NCBI RefSeq assembly: GCF_029894425.1
Contig: NZ_JARXYJ010000001.1
Span: 9,072,501 to 9,136,500 of the forward strand
Origin: Streptomyces sp. SAI-127
Lineage (GTDB): Bacteria; Actinomycetota; Actinomycetes; Streptomycetales; Streptomycetaceae
Direction of reading: 5' to 3'
Length of the DNA: 64,000 nucleotides
The first letter of the stretch is position 1. Each line of letters begins with the position of its first letter. The notes beneath the pieces were generated by a model, which was not told the DNA's origin, searched no databases, and was given only the letters and a program-made list of their open reading frames with translations. Made by a program: the position numbers and the translations under genes. This document shows, in pieces, positions 1 to 8,804 of the stretch.

Positions 1-768
1 GGCGACGTACAGGTCCGTGTCCTCCATGTAGCGCATGGCCGGGTCGGGATAGACGTGCGGTGACAGGTACGAGCCCTTGCGGACGACCGGCCGTACGCCG
101 TCCTTGTCGAACGCGGTGAACAGCTGACGGCGTTCGCGCTCCCAGGCCTGGGCCCGGCCGCGGTTGTACAGGTAGACCGCGCGCAGAATGGACCTGCGGA
201 CCGTGCCGATCGGGCCGAGGCCCTCCCGGTCGAAGTTGTGCGCGACCAGCCCCAGCACCCGGTGCCTGGTGGCGAGGTCCATGAACAAGCCCCAGTCCAG
301 GCGGGGTTCGGTAGAGCTCAGCAGAGAAAGTGCGCGTTCGACGTGTTCCCGCGTCATGCCGACGCGCGCTGTACAAACCAGCAGCTCGGCCTCCAGGCCG
401 GCCTCGGCCCACTGTGCGGTGACTGCCGGGCCGCTGACGTCCGGCCGTCGCCCGGCAGCGGGGGGAAGAGATTCCGCCTGGCGGCTGCCAGCTTTCCCGG
501 CGTCGAGGTAGCGCGCCACCAACGCGCACACGCTGTCGAAACTGGTGAAGGCCTCTTGGGTCAGGTCGTCGTCCTCGATACGGATCTGGAACGTATCCTC
601 GACGCACTGGGTGAACTGCACAAGCGTCAGTGAGTCGACCCCGAGGTCATGGAGCGAGGCGCCTTCCAACGCGCCGCGGTCGAGTGCGGGAGCCTCGTCC
701 TGCGACTCCAGCAGTCCGGCGAGGACGTCGGCCACAGTGGTCGCGATGTCATCGAGTGTCTGCTGCAT
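1..768 (-). CDS. Acyl carrier protein fused to a nucleotidyltransferase-like domain (partial, runs off left edge)
   Basis: Leftward frame starting at ATG 768 and open to base 1, so 256 residues are visible and the C-terminus is missing. Residues 1 to about 80 look like a carrier protein: helical, acidic, with the phosphopantetheine attachment motif DLGVDSL near residue 42. After a Pro/Gly/Ala-rich linker (about 95-115) comes a domain that ends here with RYMEDTDLYVA. That resembles the R..D.DL motif of PF14907-type uncharacterised nucleotidyltransferases, preceded by the usual 'tethered Lys-Gly' stretch VVRKGSYL. The start lies 7 bp past the cupin stop codon, so the two genes are almost certainly cotranscribed. 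A carrier domain covalently joined to this fold is unusual and suggests chemistry on a thioester-bound intermediate in a specialised pathway. The domain boundaries are seen; the substrate is unknown. Confidence 0.72.
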   Translation of the reverse strand, partial: MQQTLDDIATTVADVLAGLLESQDEAPALDRGALEGASLHDLGVDSLTLVQFTQCVEDTFQIRIEDDDLTQEAFTSFDSVCALVARYLDAGKAGSRQAESLPPAAGRRPDVSGPAVTAQWAEAGLEAELLVCTARVGMTREHVERALSLLSSTEPRLDWGLFMDLATRHRVLGLVAHNFDREGLGPIGTVRRSILRAVYLYNRGRAQAWERERRQLFTAFDKDGVRPVVRKGSYLSPHVYPDPAMRYMEDTDLYVA

Positions 769-774
769 CGCGGG

Positions 775-1203
775 TCACACCTCGTGGGTCTCGACGAGCC
801 GCATCCTGTGGTCGTCGTCCAGCGGATGGTGCGGAACTCCGAAGGCCAGGAACCTGAAAACGCTGTCGCAGCCCTGCGCGGTGGTCACCCCATGAGGGCA
901 CTCCGCGGGAACGAAGACGGAGTCTCCCTGCTTCAGCGGGTAGAGCGATCCTCCGATCCAGATGGCTCCTTCGCCGTCGAGGACGTAGAGGATGTGGTCG
1001 CCTTCGTGCTCGTGCATGTCGAACCGGGTCCCCGGCTCCATACATATCTCGTCCAGACCGATGGCATGGCCCGAGAACGAAACCGCCTGTGGGCCGGAGC
1101 GGCCGGTCACTCCCAGCAGGTCGAAGCCCTTTCCGTCGCGCACCTGCACAGGAGGGCACTGCGGGAGGGAACGGAGGTGTCCGGTGGAGTTGAACCCGCG
1201 CAT
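775..1203 (-). CDS. Single-domain cupin protein
   Basis: 142 residues. The conserved beta-barrel motif 1 is visible as GTRFDMHEHEGDHILYVLDG (about residues 59-78; His, His and Glu metal-ligand positions present), followed by motif 2 PAECPHG near residue 100. Motif 1 fits a metal-binding small-molecule cupin. ATG 1203 has a good ribosome site (GGAAAGAG about 6 bases upstream). It is the first gene of a leftward pair with the carrier protein/nucleotidyltransferase gene and diverges from the aldehyde dehydrogenase operon. Small cupins in such settings act as isomerases, epimerases, dioxygenases or binding proteins; the sequence does not say which. Family is clear, reaction unknown. Confidence 0.85.
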   Translation of the reverse strand: MRGFNSTGHLRSLPQCPPVQVRDGKGFDLLGVTGRSGPQAVSFSGHAIGLDEICMEPGTRFDMHEHEGDHILYVLDGEGAIWIGGSLYPLKQGDSVFVPAECPHGVTTAQGCDSVFRFLAFGVPHHPLDDDHRMRLVETHEV

Positions 1204-1657
1204 ATGGCTCTCTTTCCGAGGCGTCAGGAATGACGTACGTGGCAGAAGGCTCGCTGAGGCAAAGAGCCTTCATCAACTTTCACTCGCAAACTCGATTGGC
1301 TCTCTCGAATGAGTGCGCTTTCCTTCTCACGCTCCACGTCACCAGCACGCGCTGACGTGTCTGCGGCGAGACCGCAGGACATATGGCGGTGACAGTCAAT
1401 CTCTCTTGCTGATAGGAGAGTTAACTGGCGATGAGTGAGCGACAGGAGCGTTTCAATCGTGGGGTTGTCTACCCGGTGTGTCAATCCCGTACCCCGCGGC
1501 CGCCACAGATGCATGGCAAAGGCTTTCTTCGGAAGTGCAAAGAGATCCTCTAAGGATCGCCGGTGCCTTGTCGGGGAGTAGGGCCAGGGTTACGTTGCCC
1601 TGGCCGCTCACATGTGGGGGGACGAATTGGCGGTACTCCGGTTGCATCTGACAGCGG
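1204..1657. promoter_or_regulatory. Divergent control region with several inverted repeats
   Basis: This 454-base gap separates the leftward cupin gene from the rightward aldehyde dehydrogenase and has no convincing gene. It is richer in A/T than its neighbours. Exact inverted repeats: GAAGGCTC 1245-1252 with 1264-1271 (in the cupin leader); CTGCGG 1361-1366 with CCGCAG 1372-1377, extended by TGT/ACA with one bulge; GATCC 1544-1548 with 1554-1558; GGCCAGGG 1582-1589 with 1598-1605 (in the aldehyde dehydrogenase leader). They may be operators or leader hairpins. No -10/-35 pair was assigned with confidence. Confidence 0.5.
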
Positions 1658-3067
1658 ATGGAGAAGGACGGCTTGGTAACTCAGGAGAAACCCGCGAAGA
1701 CTGACGGAACCTCGGGCGAGATGGACACCGTCATGCTCGTCGACCCGCGCACAGGCCGCCCCCGGGGCAATGTCACCAAGACTGATGAGCAGGGCGTGGC
1801 CGCAGCGGTGAAGGCGGCGCGGGGCGCACAGCCCGGCTGGGCAGGCACGACGACAGGCGAGCGCTCACGCGCCCTGCTTCGGTTGGCGGCACTCGTCGAG
1901 GCCAGGGCCGACGCGTACATCCACGCCGAGCAGGCGGGAACCGGAAAGCCTCGTGCCGAGGCCGCCGGGGAGGTCGCGCAGTGTGCGGACCTGCTCCGCT
2001 TCTACGCCGGCGCGATTCGCGCCGACCTGACCCCCGGCAGCGGACATCGGTTGCCGCACCGGGAGAGCTGGGTCCGGTGGGAGCCGCTGGGGGTGGTGGG
2101 CGTGATTGTGCCGTGGAACTACCCACTGCTGATGGCGATCTGGCGGATCGCGCCGGCGCTGGCTGCGGGAAACACGGTGGTGGTGAAGCCGGCCGAGACC
2201 ACCCCGGACAGTGTTCTGCGCATCGCCGAGGATGCCGAAGAGGCCTTGGGCAGTGGGGTGCTCACTGTAATTCCCGGCGATCGGGAAACCGGCAGGCTGC
2301 TGGTGCGCAGCGCCGTGGACGCGGTCGCATTCACCGGAAGCCAAGCAGGCGGCATGGACGTCGTGGCCGCTGCGGGGACACGCCGGGTGAGCCTCGAACT
2401 GGGCGGAAACTGCCCTGCGATCGTGCTACCCGACGCTCCCGACCACACCTACCTGAGACTGGTCGACGCCTGCCTCTACAACGCGGGCCAGAGCTGCGCG
2501 GCACCGGCCAGGATCATCACCCTCCGGGACAACTACCACAAGGTGATCGAAGGTCTGGCCGCAGCAATGGGGCGACGCCGGGCAGGCGTGGACTTTGGCC
2601 CGCTCAACAACTCTCAACAGCTCGACCGGTACGACCGCATCATCGATGCGGCCCCGGCGGGCATCCGGCACGTCGCCGAGATGGCCCTGGCCGACAACGA
2701 GACGGAAGGGTACTGGCGGCCCGGACTGATCCTGGCGGACCTGCCGGACGACGCCCCCGTCATCACCGAGGAAACGTTCGGGCCAGCGCTCACCGTGCAG
2801 GAGGCGGAGAACGAGGAGGCGGCCGTGCTCATGGCCAATAGCCTGCCCCACGCCCTCGCGGCGAGCGTATGGAGCACCTCGGTGGGCAGCGGCCTCCACA
2901 TGGCGCGGCTGATCAATGCCGGAGAGGTGTGGGTCAACTGCCACCTGGAGCAGACCGCTGAACTGCCGCACGGCGGTCGCGGGCAGTCGGGGCACGGCAC
3001 CGACCTCAGTGTTCTCGCGCTCACCGAATACCAGCGGCCCAAGACAATCACGGTCAACACCGGATGA
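1658..3067 (+). CDS. Aldehyde dehydrogenase (NAD(P)-dependent, ALDH superfamily)
   Basis: 469 residues, slightly short for the family. Catalytic features, numbered from ATG 1658: PWNY with Asn about 154, NAD-binding Lys 177 in VVKPAETTP, general-base Glu 247 in LELGG, and nucleophile Cys 280 in NAGQSCAAP. All key residues are present, so it should be active, oxidising an aldehyde to an acid. The overall look is of the betaine/aminobutyraldehyde dehydrogenase branch. The start is uncertain: ATG 1658 lacks a clear ribosome site, while in-frame TTG 1673 has GGAGAAGG five bases upstream. It heads a rightward group with two ABC exporter genes and diverges from the cupin/carrier-protein pair, so it probably acts on a pathway intermediate there. 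Confidence 0.88.
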   Translation: MEKDGLVTQEKPAKTDGTSGEMDTVMLVDPRTGRPRGNVTKTDEQGVAAAVKAARGAQPGWAGTTTGERSRALLRLAALVEARADAYIHAEQAGTGKPRAEAAGEVAQCADLLRFYAGAIRADLTPGSGHRLPHRESWVRWEPLGVVGVIVPWNYPLLMAIWRIAPALAAGNTVVVKPAETTPDSVLRIAEDAEEALGSGVLTVIPGDRETGRLLVRSAVDAVAFTGSQAGGMDVVAAAGTRRVSLELGGNCPAIVLPDAPDHTYLRLVDACLYNAGQSCAAPARIITLRDNYHKVIEGLAAAMGRRRAGVDFGPLNNSQQLDRYDRIIDAAPAGIRHVAEMALADNETEGYWRPGLILADLPDDAPVITEETFGPALTVQEAENEEAAVLMANSLPHALAASVWSTSVGSGLHMARLINAGEVWVNCHLEQTAELPHGGRGQSGHGTDLSVLALTEYQRPKTITVNTG

Positions 3068-3134
3068 CAGCCGGGTAGTTGGAGCACTCCCGTGTACACC
3101 GTCCGAAGCAGGCCGACCAGGGGAGAGACAAGGC

Positions 3135-3212
3135 GTGACAAGCGGCATACCGGCATGCGCGAAGCATGCGCCTGCCGTCCGGACCTCACGACGCCGGAGC
3201 GACGGTGAATAG
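3135..3212 (+). CDS. Possible 25-residue leader peptide or small peptide gene
   Basis: A short frame begins at GTG 3135 about eight bases after a purine-rich GGGGAGAG and ends at TAG 3210-3212, giving 25 residues with one Cys and an Arg-rich tail. Its stop overlaps the preferred GTG start (3205) of the ABC transporter gene, an arrangement typical of translational coupling. It could be a coupling leader, a small precursor peptide exported by the adjacent transporter, or chance. It has no recognised family. Confidence 0.25.
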   Translation: MTSGIPACAKHAPAVRTSRRRSDGE

Positions 3213-5124
3213 CCACGACGCCTACGAACAGGCAAGCCGATCGGATGCGCCGACGTTCAAGGACCGGGCGGGTCTCTCCGTAAGCAGGACCCGGAAGGCC
3301 TGGCGCTCCAGGGGCCGACTGCTGCTGTTCCTAAGGCATGGCGGCCCGTTCGCCGTCCCGTGTCTCATCGTCGTCGTCCTCGCCAACGCTCTGCTGCCCG
3401 GCGTGAACGCCCTGCTCGCGGGACACCTGACACGGACGATCTCGGCGAGACTGTCCAATCCGCATAGCTCTTCGGGCAGTTCGACCACTGTATTGCTGGT
3501 AGGCCTCGGCGGAGTGCTCTTGCTGGGACACGTCCTCGAGGCGGCGAAGAGCGTACTCGAGCGCGGCATCGCCCAACGCCTGGACGGGTGGCTACGGTCG
3601 GACATACGGCGCCTCGCGCTGTCGCCCGAAACCATCGCGCATCTGGAGGACTCCGCACTTCAAGCCGACATCGTGCGTGCCTCGGACATCGGTCCGGCGA
3701 ACCAGGAGCGGGAGCGCTCGCCGGGAATGGCAGCCACGGCTCAATTGAGCCTGGCCGGCCGTCTACTCAGCGCGGTGATCGCCGCCGTCGTCATGGCGGT
3801 CGCGTTCTCATGGGCTCTGGCGGCCACCGTGCTCGCCGCCGCCCTACTCACCCGCACCCTGCTGCGCCGTCAGTGGCTCTACCTGGCCCGGGCGCAGGAC
3901 GGGGCCGCGCCGATCGAACGACGCACGCGCTATTGGACCTCGGTCCTCAGCGAGGGCACCGATGCCAAAGAGGTGAGGCTGTACGGGCTGTCCCCACACT
4001 TCGTGCACCTGCGGTACCAGGAGGCTCAGCAGTGGATCGACACCTATCTGACTGTGCTGCGGGGCGTGCTCGGACGGCAGCACTGGACCCTGATCCTCGC
4101 TGGCGGGTCGGTGCTGATCGGTATGCTCCTGCCCGGCCTCGCCGCACTGGCCGGAAGGATTTCCATCGCCACTCTGACCACGTGTCTTGTGTCGATGTGG
4201 GCCATTCTGAGCATCAGTTTCATCGGCCGTGAGGCCTACGACATCGAGATCGGCCTCCGTGGGTTTGAAGCCACCTCCCGACTGCGCCGACGAGGTCGGG
4301 AATGGTCGGCTTCGGAAACCGGTCGGCTGCCCCTTCTCGCTGAACGACCTGCCATCCGGTTCGAAGCGGTCTCCTTCCATTACCCGGGTTCACCGCACAA
4401 GGTCTTCGACGGTCTGACGCTCGACGTTCGCCCCGGAGAAGTGACGGCCATCGTCGGAGGCAACGGCGTCGGCAAGACCACGCTGATCAAGCTACTCGCC
4501 GGCCTGTACCGCCCGACCGGTGGCAGGATCCTCCTCGACGGCCAGGACCTTACATCGGTTCGCATCGACGACTGGCGGCGCAGACTGACCGTCGTATTCC
4601 AGGACTTCGTCCGCTATCCGCTGTCTGTCGCAGACAACGTGTGGCTGTCGGCGCCCGAGCAGGACAGTCATGAGGCGGAGTTGCTGGAGGCGGTGCGCCG
4701 CTCCGGCGCCGAGGACGTCCTCTCCCACCTGCCCGCCGGCGTGGAAACATCGCTGTGGTCGGCCGGGACGTCGGCGACCGGTCTCTCCGGCGGTCAGTGG
4801 CAGCAACTCGCCATCGCCCGGTCCTTGTACGCGATGGATCACGAACGTACCTGCCTGATCCTCGACGAGCCGACCGCCCACCTCGATCCCCATGCGGAGG
4901 CCGACTTCTACCAACGTGTCGTTCAGAGCGTGCCGTCAGCCACCGTCATCCTCATCTCCCACCGCATGTCGACGATACGCAACGCCGATCGGATACTCCT
5001 CCTCCAGGACGGCCAACTCGCAGAAAACGGAAGCCACTCGGAACTCATGGCCGCAGGCGGCGAATACGCGAGACTCTTCAAGCTGCAAGCTTCGCGCTTC
5101 CAGGCGCAGAGGGCGAACTCATGA
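3205..5124 (+). CDS. ABC transporter, fused permease/ATPase half (exporter type), subunit 1
   Basis: About 639 residues from GTG 3205, chosen because GGAG lies five bases upstream (an in-frame ATG at 3166 has none). The N-terminal half holds hydrophobic segments around residues 45-75, 90-115, 170-215 and 290-330, as in a type IV (ABCB-like) exporter. The C-terminal ATPase has Walker A Lys about 424 (GGNGVGKTT), Q-loop VFQDF, signature LSGGQ about 527, Walker B LILDEP about 550 and switch His 586. Its stop overlaps the next transporter gene's start (ATGA 5121-5124), so the two halves should form a heterodimer. The context suggests export of the product of the neighbouring aldehyde dehydrogenase/carrier-protein locus, or self-resistance. 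Substrate unknown. Confidence 0.9.
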   Translation: MNSHDAYEQASRSDAPTFKDRAGLSVSRTRKAWRSRGRLLLFLRHGGPFAVPCLIVVVLANALLPGVNALLAGHLTRTISARLSNPHSSSGSSTTVLLVGLGGVLLLGHVLEAAKSVLERGIAQRLDGWLRSDIRRLALSPETIAHLEDSALQADIVRASDIGPANQERERSPGMAATAQLSLAGRLLSAVIAAVVMAVAFSWALAATVLAAALLTRTLLRRQWLYLARAQDGAAPIERRTRYWTSVLSEGTDAKEVRLYGLSPHFVHLRYQEAQQWIDTYLTVLRGVLGRQHWTLILAGGSVLIGMLLPGLAALAGRISIATLTTCLVSMWAILSISFIGREAYDIEIGLRGFEATSRLRRRGREWSASETGRLPLLAERPAIRFEAVSFHYPGSPHKVFDGLTLDVRPGEVTAIVGGNGVGKTTLIKLLAGLYRPTGGRILLDGQDLTSVRIDDWRRRLTVVFQDFVRYPLSVADNVWLSAPEQDSHEAELLEAVRRSGAEDVLSHLPAGVETSLWSAGTSATGLSGGQWQQLAIARSLYAMDHERTCLILDEPTAHLDPHAEADFYQRVVQSVPSATVILISHRMSTIRNADRILLLQDGQLAENGSHSELMAAGGEYARLFKLQASRFQAQRANS

Positions 5125-6953
5125 AGCCATTCACCAAAGCCGCGCGAACCACCACAGGCAAAGTCGGCGGAACGGCTCCCTCCCGGATCTTCTCGGTCCT
5201 GCGACACGTGTTGCGCCTGTCCCGTCGTACCGATCCCAGAGCCGCCAGGCTGATCGTCGTGCTCACTGTGGCCTACGCACTGTCCATCAGCGCCATCGCG
5301 GTGAGCCAGCGTTGGATCGTGGAGTCCTGCCGCGGCGGAATCACCCTCGGGGTCCTGACCGCGGTCGGTGTCGCTATGGCGGGTCAGGTCGTCCGTGGAG
5401 CATGCCATCGCATTCAGACACATCTGCAGGGTGACCTGGCCGATCGAGTGGCGATGCTGCTCACGGACGAGACGCTGCGGGCTACGGCGGACATTCCTAC
5501 CATCACGCACCTGGAGGAGTCCGGAGACCTCAATCGAATAGCTATTCTCCAGCGGGGCACCAGAAAACTCGCCCAATCCTGCTGGACGATCGCGGACGCG
5601 GCCGCCGCGGCGCTGAGCCTGGGCCTGTCGATAGTGCTCCTCGCGTCCATCAGCCCGGCGGTCATAGGGCTGGCGGTTCTCGCCGCGCCGCCGATCTGGT
5701 TCGGCAAACGGGGGCATCGCATCGTGGCGGCCGCGGAGGAACGGGTGGCCGAGACCATGCGGCACGAGCGACGGCTGCATTCCCTGTGCATTTCTCCCGA
5801 TTCCGCGAAGGAGATCTGGATTTCAGGCAGCGGTGCCCATCTGTCCGATCTCGCCGATCAGCGGTGGGAGGAGTGCACGGCGGCGGAACGTACGGCTCGC
5901 GCGAAGGCCGCCCTGTGGCAGGTCGCCGGCTGGGCCTGTTACGCCGTGGGCCTCGTCGGGGCGCTGGCCGTCGTTGCGCAACTGGTCCAGGGAGGCCAAG
6001 CAGGTCTGGGAGACGTCATCCTGGTCATCACCCTGTCCGTCCGCTTGCGCCTACAAGTGTCGGACGCGGTCGGCGGAGTCGGAGAAATCGCGGAGGTCCG
6101 GCAGGTCGCGGCTGAATACCTCTGGCTGCAGGACTACGAAGCAGGTCATCCCGGCGGCCGGGAACCCGCACCGACCAGTATCGGCCACGGACTTGTCCTG
6201 AAGGACGTGTCGTTCACCTACCCCCACCACGACCACGAGGTTCTGTCGCACATCAACCTGTCCATCGCGCCGGGATCGACGGTGGGCATTGTCGGACTCA
6301 ACGGTGCGGGAAAGAGCACTCTGATCAAGCTGCTGCTCGGCATGTACCGTCCCGTACGAGGGGAGATCGCTCTCGATGGTCGGCCGACCACAGCGATGAA
6401 CCCCGCGCAGTGGTATGCCAGGAATGCAGCCGTGTTCCAGGACTTCTCCAAATTCCACCTCCCCGTCAGCCAGGTGGTGGGAATCGGCGACATGGCACGC
6501 AAAGACGACGAGACGGTGGTACGCCGGGCCGTCGACGCAGCAGGCGCCGCAAGCCTGATCGACGTACTGCCGCACGGACTGAACACCCTGCTGGGCACCT
6601 CACACGCGGGGACCGAACTCTCCCACGGGCAGTGGCAGAAACTGGCGCTCGCCCGTTCCCTGATGCGGGAGGAACCCCTCCTGACCGTCCTTGACGAGCC
6701 GACTGCCGCACTCGACCCTCAGGCGGAGCACGACCTGTTCGAGCAGATCGCCGAGCGAGCCGCTGTAACCAGCAGACGCAGAGGCGGCATCACCGTGTTC
6801 ATATCGCACCGGTTCTCCACACTGCGGATGGTGGACCAAATAGTCGTTCTCGAGGACGGCAAGGTCGTGGAGAACGGAACCCATGAGGAGCTGATGGCGG
6901 CCGGCCTGCACTACGCCGCCCTCTACAAGGCTCAGGCATCCGCCTATACATGA
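5121..6953 (+). CDS. ABC transporter, fused permease/ATPase half (exporter type), subunit 2
   Basis: 610 residues from ATG 5121, inside the ATGA overlap with the first half-transporter. Hydrophobic segments lie around residues 45-85, 150-195 and 260-310. The ATPase domain has Walker A GLNGAGKS with Lys 398, VFQDF, a signature changed to LSHGQ (about 500) instead of LSGGQ, Walker B VLDEP with Asp 525, and switch His 563. Both nucleotide-binding domains therefore keep Walker and switch residues, with only the LSHGQ substitution in this one. It is the last gene of the rightward group; 80 bases later an IS630 element begins, which marks the edge of this locus. Confidence 0.9.
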   Translation: MKPFTKAARTTTGKVGGTAPSRIFSVLRHVLRLSRRTDPRAARLIVVLTVAYALSISAIAVSQRWIVESCRGGITLGVLTAVGVAMAGQVVRGACHRIQTHLQGDLADRVAMLLTDETLRATADIPTITHLEESGDLNRIAILQRGTRKLAQSCWTIADAAAAALSLGLSIVLLASISPAVIGLAVLAAPPIWFGKRGHRIVAAAEERVAETMRHERRLHSLCISPDSAKEIWISGSGAHLSDLADQRWEECTAAERTARAKAALWQVAGWACYAVGLVGALAVVAQLVQGGQAGLGDVILVITLSVRLRLQVSDAVGGVGEIAEVRQVAAEYLWLQDYEAGHPGGREPAPTSIGHGLVLKDVSFTYPHHDHEVLSHINLSIAPGSTVGIVGLNGAGKSTLIKLLLGMYRPVRGEIALDGRPTTAMNPAQWYARNAAVFQDFSKFHLPVSQVVGIGDMARKDDETVVRRAVDAAGAASLIDVLPHGLNTLLGTSHAGTELSHGQWQKLALARSLMREEPLLTVLDEPTAALDPQAEHDLFEQIAERAAVTSRRRGGITVFISHRFSTLRMVDQIVVLEDGKVVENGTHEELMAAGLHYAALYKAQASAYT

Positions 6954-7034
6954 TCCTCAAGGACTTCAGCTCATCGCAGAACGCCCACTGCTCGGCCGAA
7001 GTCATAAGGACCACGGTCGCGAAGCCTCTATCTA

Positions 7035-8271
7035 GTGCTCTGACCGCATAGGTTCGCCGGGCTGGCCGTGGTGGCGGTTGGATGTGGGGTGACGTCCGAT
7101 CCGACCGCTGGAGGCGCGGTGGCTGAGCCTGTCCGTGTGCGCAGGTTGACCGACCAGGAGGGGCAGAAGCTGCAGCAGATCGTGCGCCGGGGCAGTACCA
7201 ACTCGGTGCGCTACCGGCGCGCGATGATGTTGCTGGCCTCGGCCGGCGGGAACCGCGTGCCGGTGATCGCCCAACTCGTGGCGGCCGACGAGGACACCGT
7301 CCGGGATGTCATCCACCGGTTCAACGAGATCGGCCTGGCCTGTCTGGACCCTCAGTGGGCGGGAGGCCGTCCCCGCCAACTCAGCCCTGACGACGAGGAC
7401 TTCGTCGTCCAGACGGCCACCACCCGCCCGGTCAAGCTCGGCCAGCCCTTCACTCGCTGGTCACTGCGCAAACTTGTCGCCTACCTGCGCAGAGTCCACG
7501 GCCGGATCATTCGCATCGGCCGCGAAGCGTTACGCAGCCTGCTCGCCCGCCGCGGTGTCACCTTCCAGCGCACCAAGACCTGGAAGGAATCTCCCGACCC
7601 GGACCGCGAGGCGAAGCTGGACCGGATCGAGGAGGTCCTGGACCGCTTCCCGGACCGGGTTTTCGCTTTCGACGAGTTCGGACCGCTCGGCATCCGGCCC
7701 ACCGCAGGCTCGGGCTGGGCACCACGGAAACGCCCCGACAGGCTGCCGGCCACCTACCACCGCACTCACGGAGTCCGGTACTTCCACGGCTGCTACTCGG
7801 TCGGCGACGACCGCCTGTGGGGCGTCAACCACCGCAGGAAAGGTGCCGCGAACACGCTGGCCGCGCTGAAGTCGATCCGTGCCGCCCGGCCCGACGGCGC
7901 ACCGATCTACGTGATCCTGGACAACTTGTCCGCCCACAAGGGCGCCGACGTCCGCCGCTGGGCGAAGAAGAACAAGGTCGAGTTGTGCTTCACCCCGACC
8001 TACGCCTCCTGGGCGAACCCCATCGAGGCACACTTCGGACCGCTGCGGCAGTTCACCATCGCCAACTCCCACCACCCCAACCACACCGTCCAGACCCGGG
8101 CCCTGCACGCCTACCTGCGCTGGCGCAACGCCAACGCCCGCCACCCGGGCGTCCTGGCCGCCGAACGCAAGGAACGCGCCCGCATCCGCAGCGAGAAGGT
8201 CATCCGATGGGGCAGACGCCCCCTCGCCGCCGCGGCCTGAACGACCCGGCGAACCCATGCGCTCATAGCAC
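7035..8271 (+). mobile_element. Intact IS630-type insertion sequence
   Basis: A 1237-bp element with imperfect terminal inverted repeats matching at about 27 of 30 positions when the flanking TA-adjacent bases are included. The left end begins GTGCTCTGACCGCAT and the right end, reversed, GTGCTATGAGCGCAT. It is flanked by a TA dinucleotide on each side (7033-7034 and 8272-8273), the target-site duplication expected of the IS630/Tc1-mariner superfamily. It carries one full-length transposase gene. The TA on the right also forms part of the TAG stop codon of the leftward lipoprotein gene, and joining the flanks across one TA restores the same stop, so the insertion was apparently neutral. Confidence 0.9.
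7119..8240 (+). CDS. IS630-family transposase
   Basis: 373 residues from GTG 7119 (GGAGG four bases upstream; longer in-frame starts at 7068 and 7089 exist). An N-terminal helix-turn-helix region is followed by a DDE/RNase-H-fold catalytic domain. The three acidic positions are visible: Asp in VFAFDEFGPLGI, Asp in YVILDNLSAHKG, and Glu in NPIEAHFGPL. The frame is uninterrupted and spans almost the whole element, so it should be active. It catalyses cut-and-paste transposition into TA sites. Confidence 0.93.
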   Translation: MAEPVRVRRLTDQEGQKLQQIVRRGSTNSVRYRRAMMLLASAGGNRVPVIAQLVAADEDTVRDVIHRFNEIGLACLDPQWAGGRPRQLSPDDEDFVVQTATTRPVKLGQPFTRWSLRKLVAYLRRVHGRIIRIGREALRSLLARRGVTFQRTKTWKESPDPDREAKLDRIEEVLDRFPDRVFAFDEFGPLGIRPTAGSGWAPRKRPDRLPATYHRTHGVRYFHGCYSVGDDRLWGVNHRRKGAANTLAALKSIRAARPDGAPIYVILDNLSAHKGADVRRWAKKNKVELCFTPTYASWANPIEAHFGPLRQFTIANSHHPNHTVQTRALHAYLRWRNANARHPGVLAAERKERARIRSEKVIRWGRRPLAAAA

Positions 8272-8699
8272 TAGCCAGCCGAACTGACCAAGGTCTCGAA
8301 ACCTGAGCTATCGCAGTAGGACACTGCACGACCCTCAGCCCCGATGTCGCCGCCGACCGCGTTGACGGTGTCATCGAGGATGTCGGTGCCACCGTGTTCC
8401 AGGCCTGCCCGGTCAAGCCCTTTCGAGGCCTCGATGACCGCATGCCCTGCCGATTCGGTGTTATCGAACTCGGGCGACTGGACACTCTGTCCGTCACCGG
8501 CATCGGCGTCTGGCTCGCCGGTTGTCGTGGCGTGCGCCGCGTCCTGCCAGGACCCCAGCTTGGTGCAGTAATCCCGTTGCCGCTCCTTGGCCTGCGCTGG
8601 ATCGTCCGACGAACAACCGCTCATCAGGACAGCGGCAACGACAACGGCCGCTGCTCGCCTGACTGCTCGTGTAATCCCACCGCTGTGCTGCAAGGACAT
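8271..8699 (-). CDS. Small putative lipoprotein
   Basis: 142 residues. The N-terminus has basic residues, a hydrophobic run (AAAVVVAAVLM) and a lipobox LMSGC near residue 29, so the mature protein should be lipid-anchored on the outer face of the membrane. The mature part is acidic, with two Cys residues (CTKLG and YCDSS) that could form a disulfide. No family recognised. ATG 8699 is preceded by GGGGAGG. Its TAG stop is made by the TA target duplicated on IS630 insertion, and the last coding bases lie just outside the element. It sits in a mobile-DNA scrap zone, so it may be imported or stranded. Confidence 0.65.
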   Translation of the reverse strand: MSLQHSGGITRAVRRAAAVVVAAVLMSGCSSDDPAQAKERQRDYCTKLGSWQDAAHATTTGEPDADAGDGQSVQSPEFDNTESAGHAVIEASKGLDRAGLEHGGTDILDDTVNAVGGDIGAEGRAVSYCDSSGFETLVSSAG

Positions 8700-8804
8700 G
8701 CCCTCCCCGAAGCTTCCGCCACAGAGTATGGATCACGAAGGTGTCACCTTGCGCTGATCTCCGCGCATCATCAGCAACGGATCGGCGAGGAGCTGAGCAC
8801 ACGA

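Noticed and set aside
1658..3067. Assigning the aldehyde dehydrogenase to the glucarate pathway (ketoglutarate semialdehyde dehydrogenase)
   Set aside because: It lies about 8 kb away across an IS-rich zone and in an operon with exporters; nothing links it to the glucarate genes.
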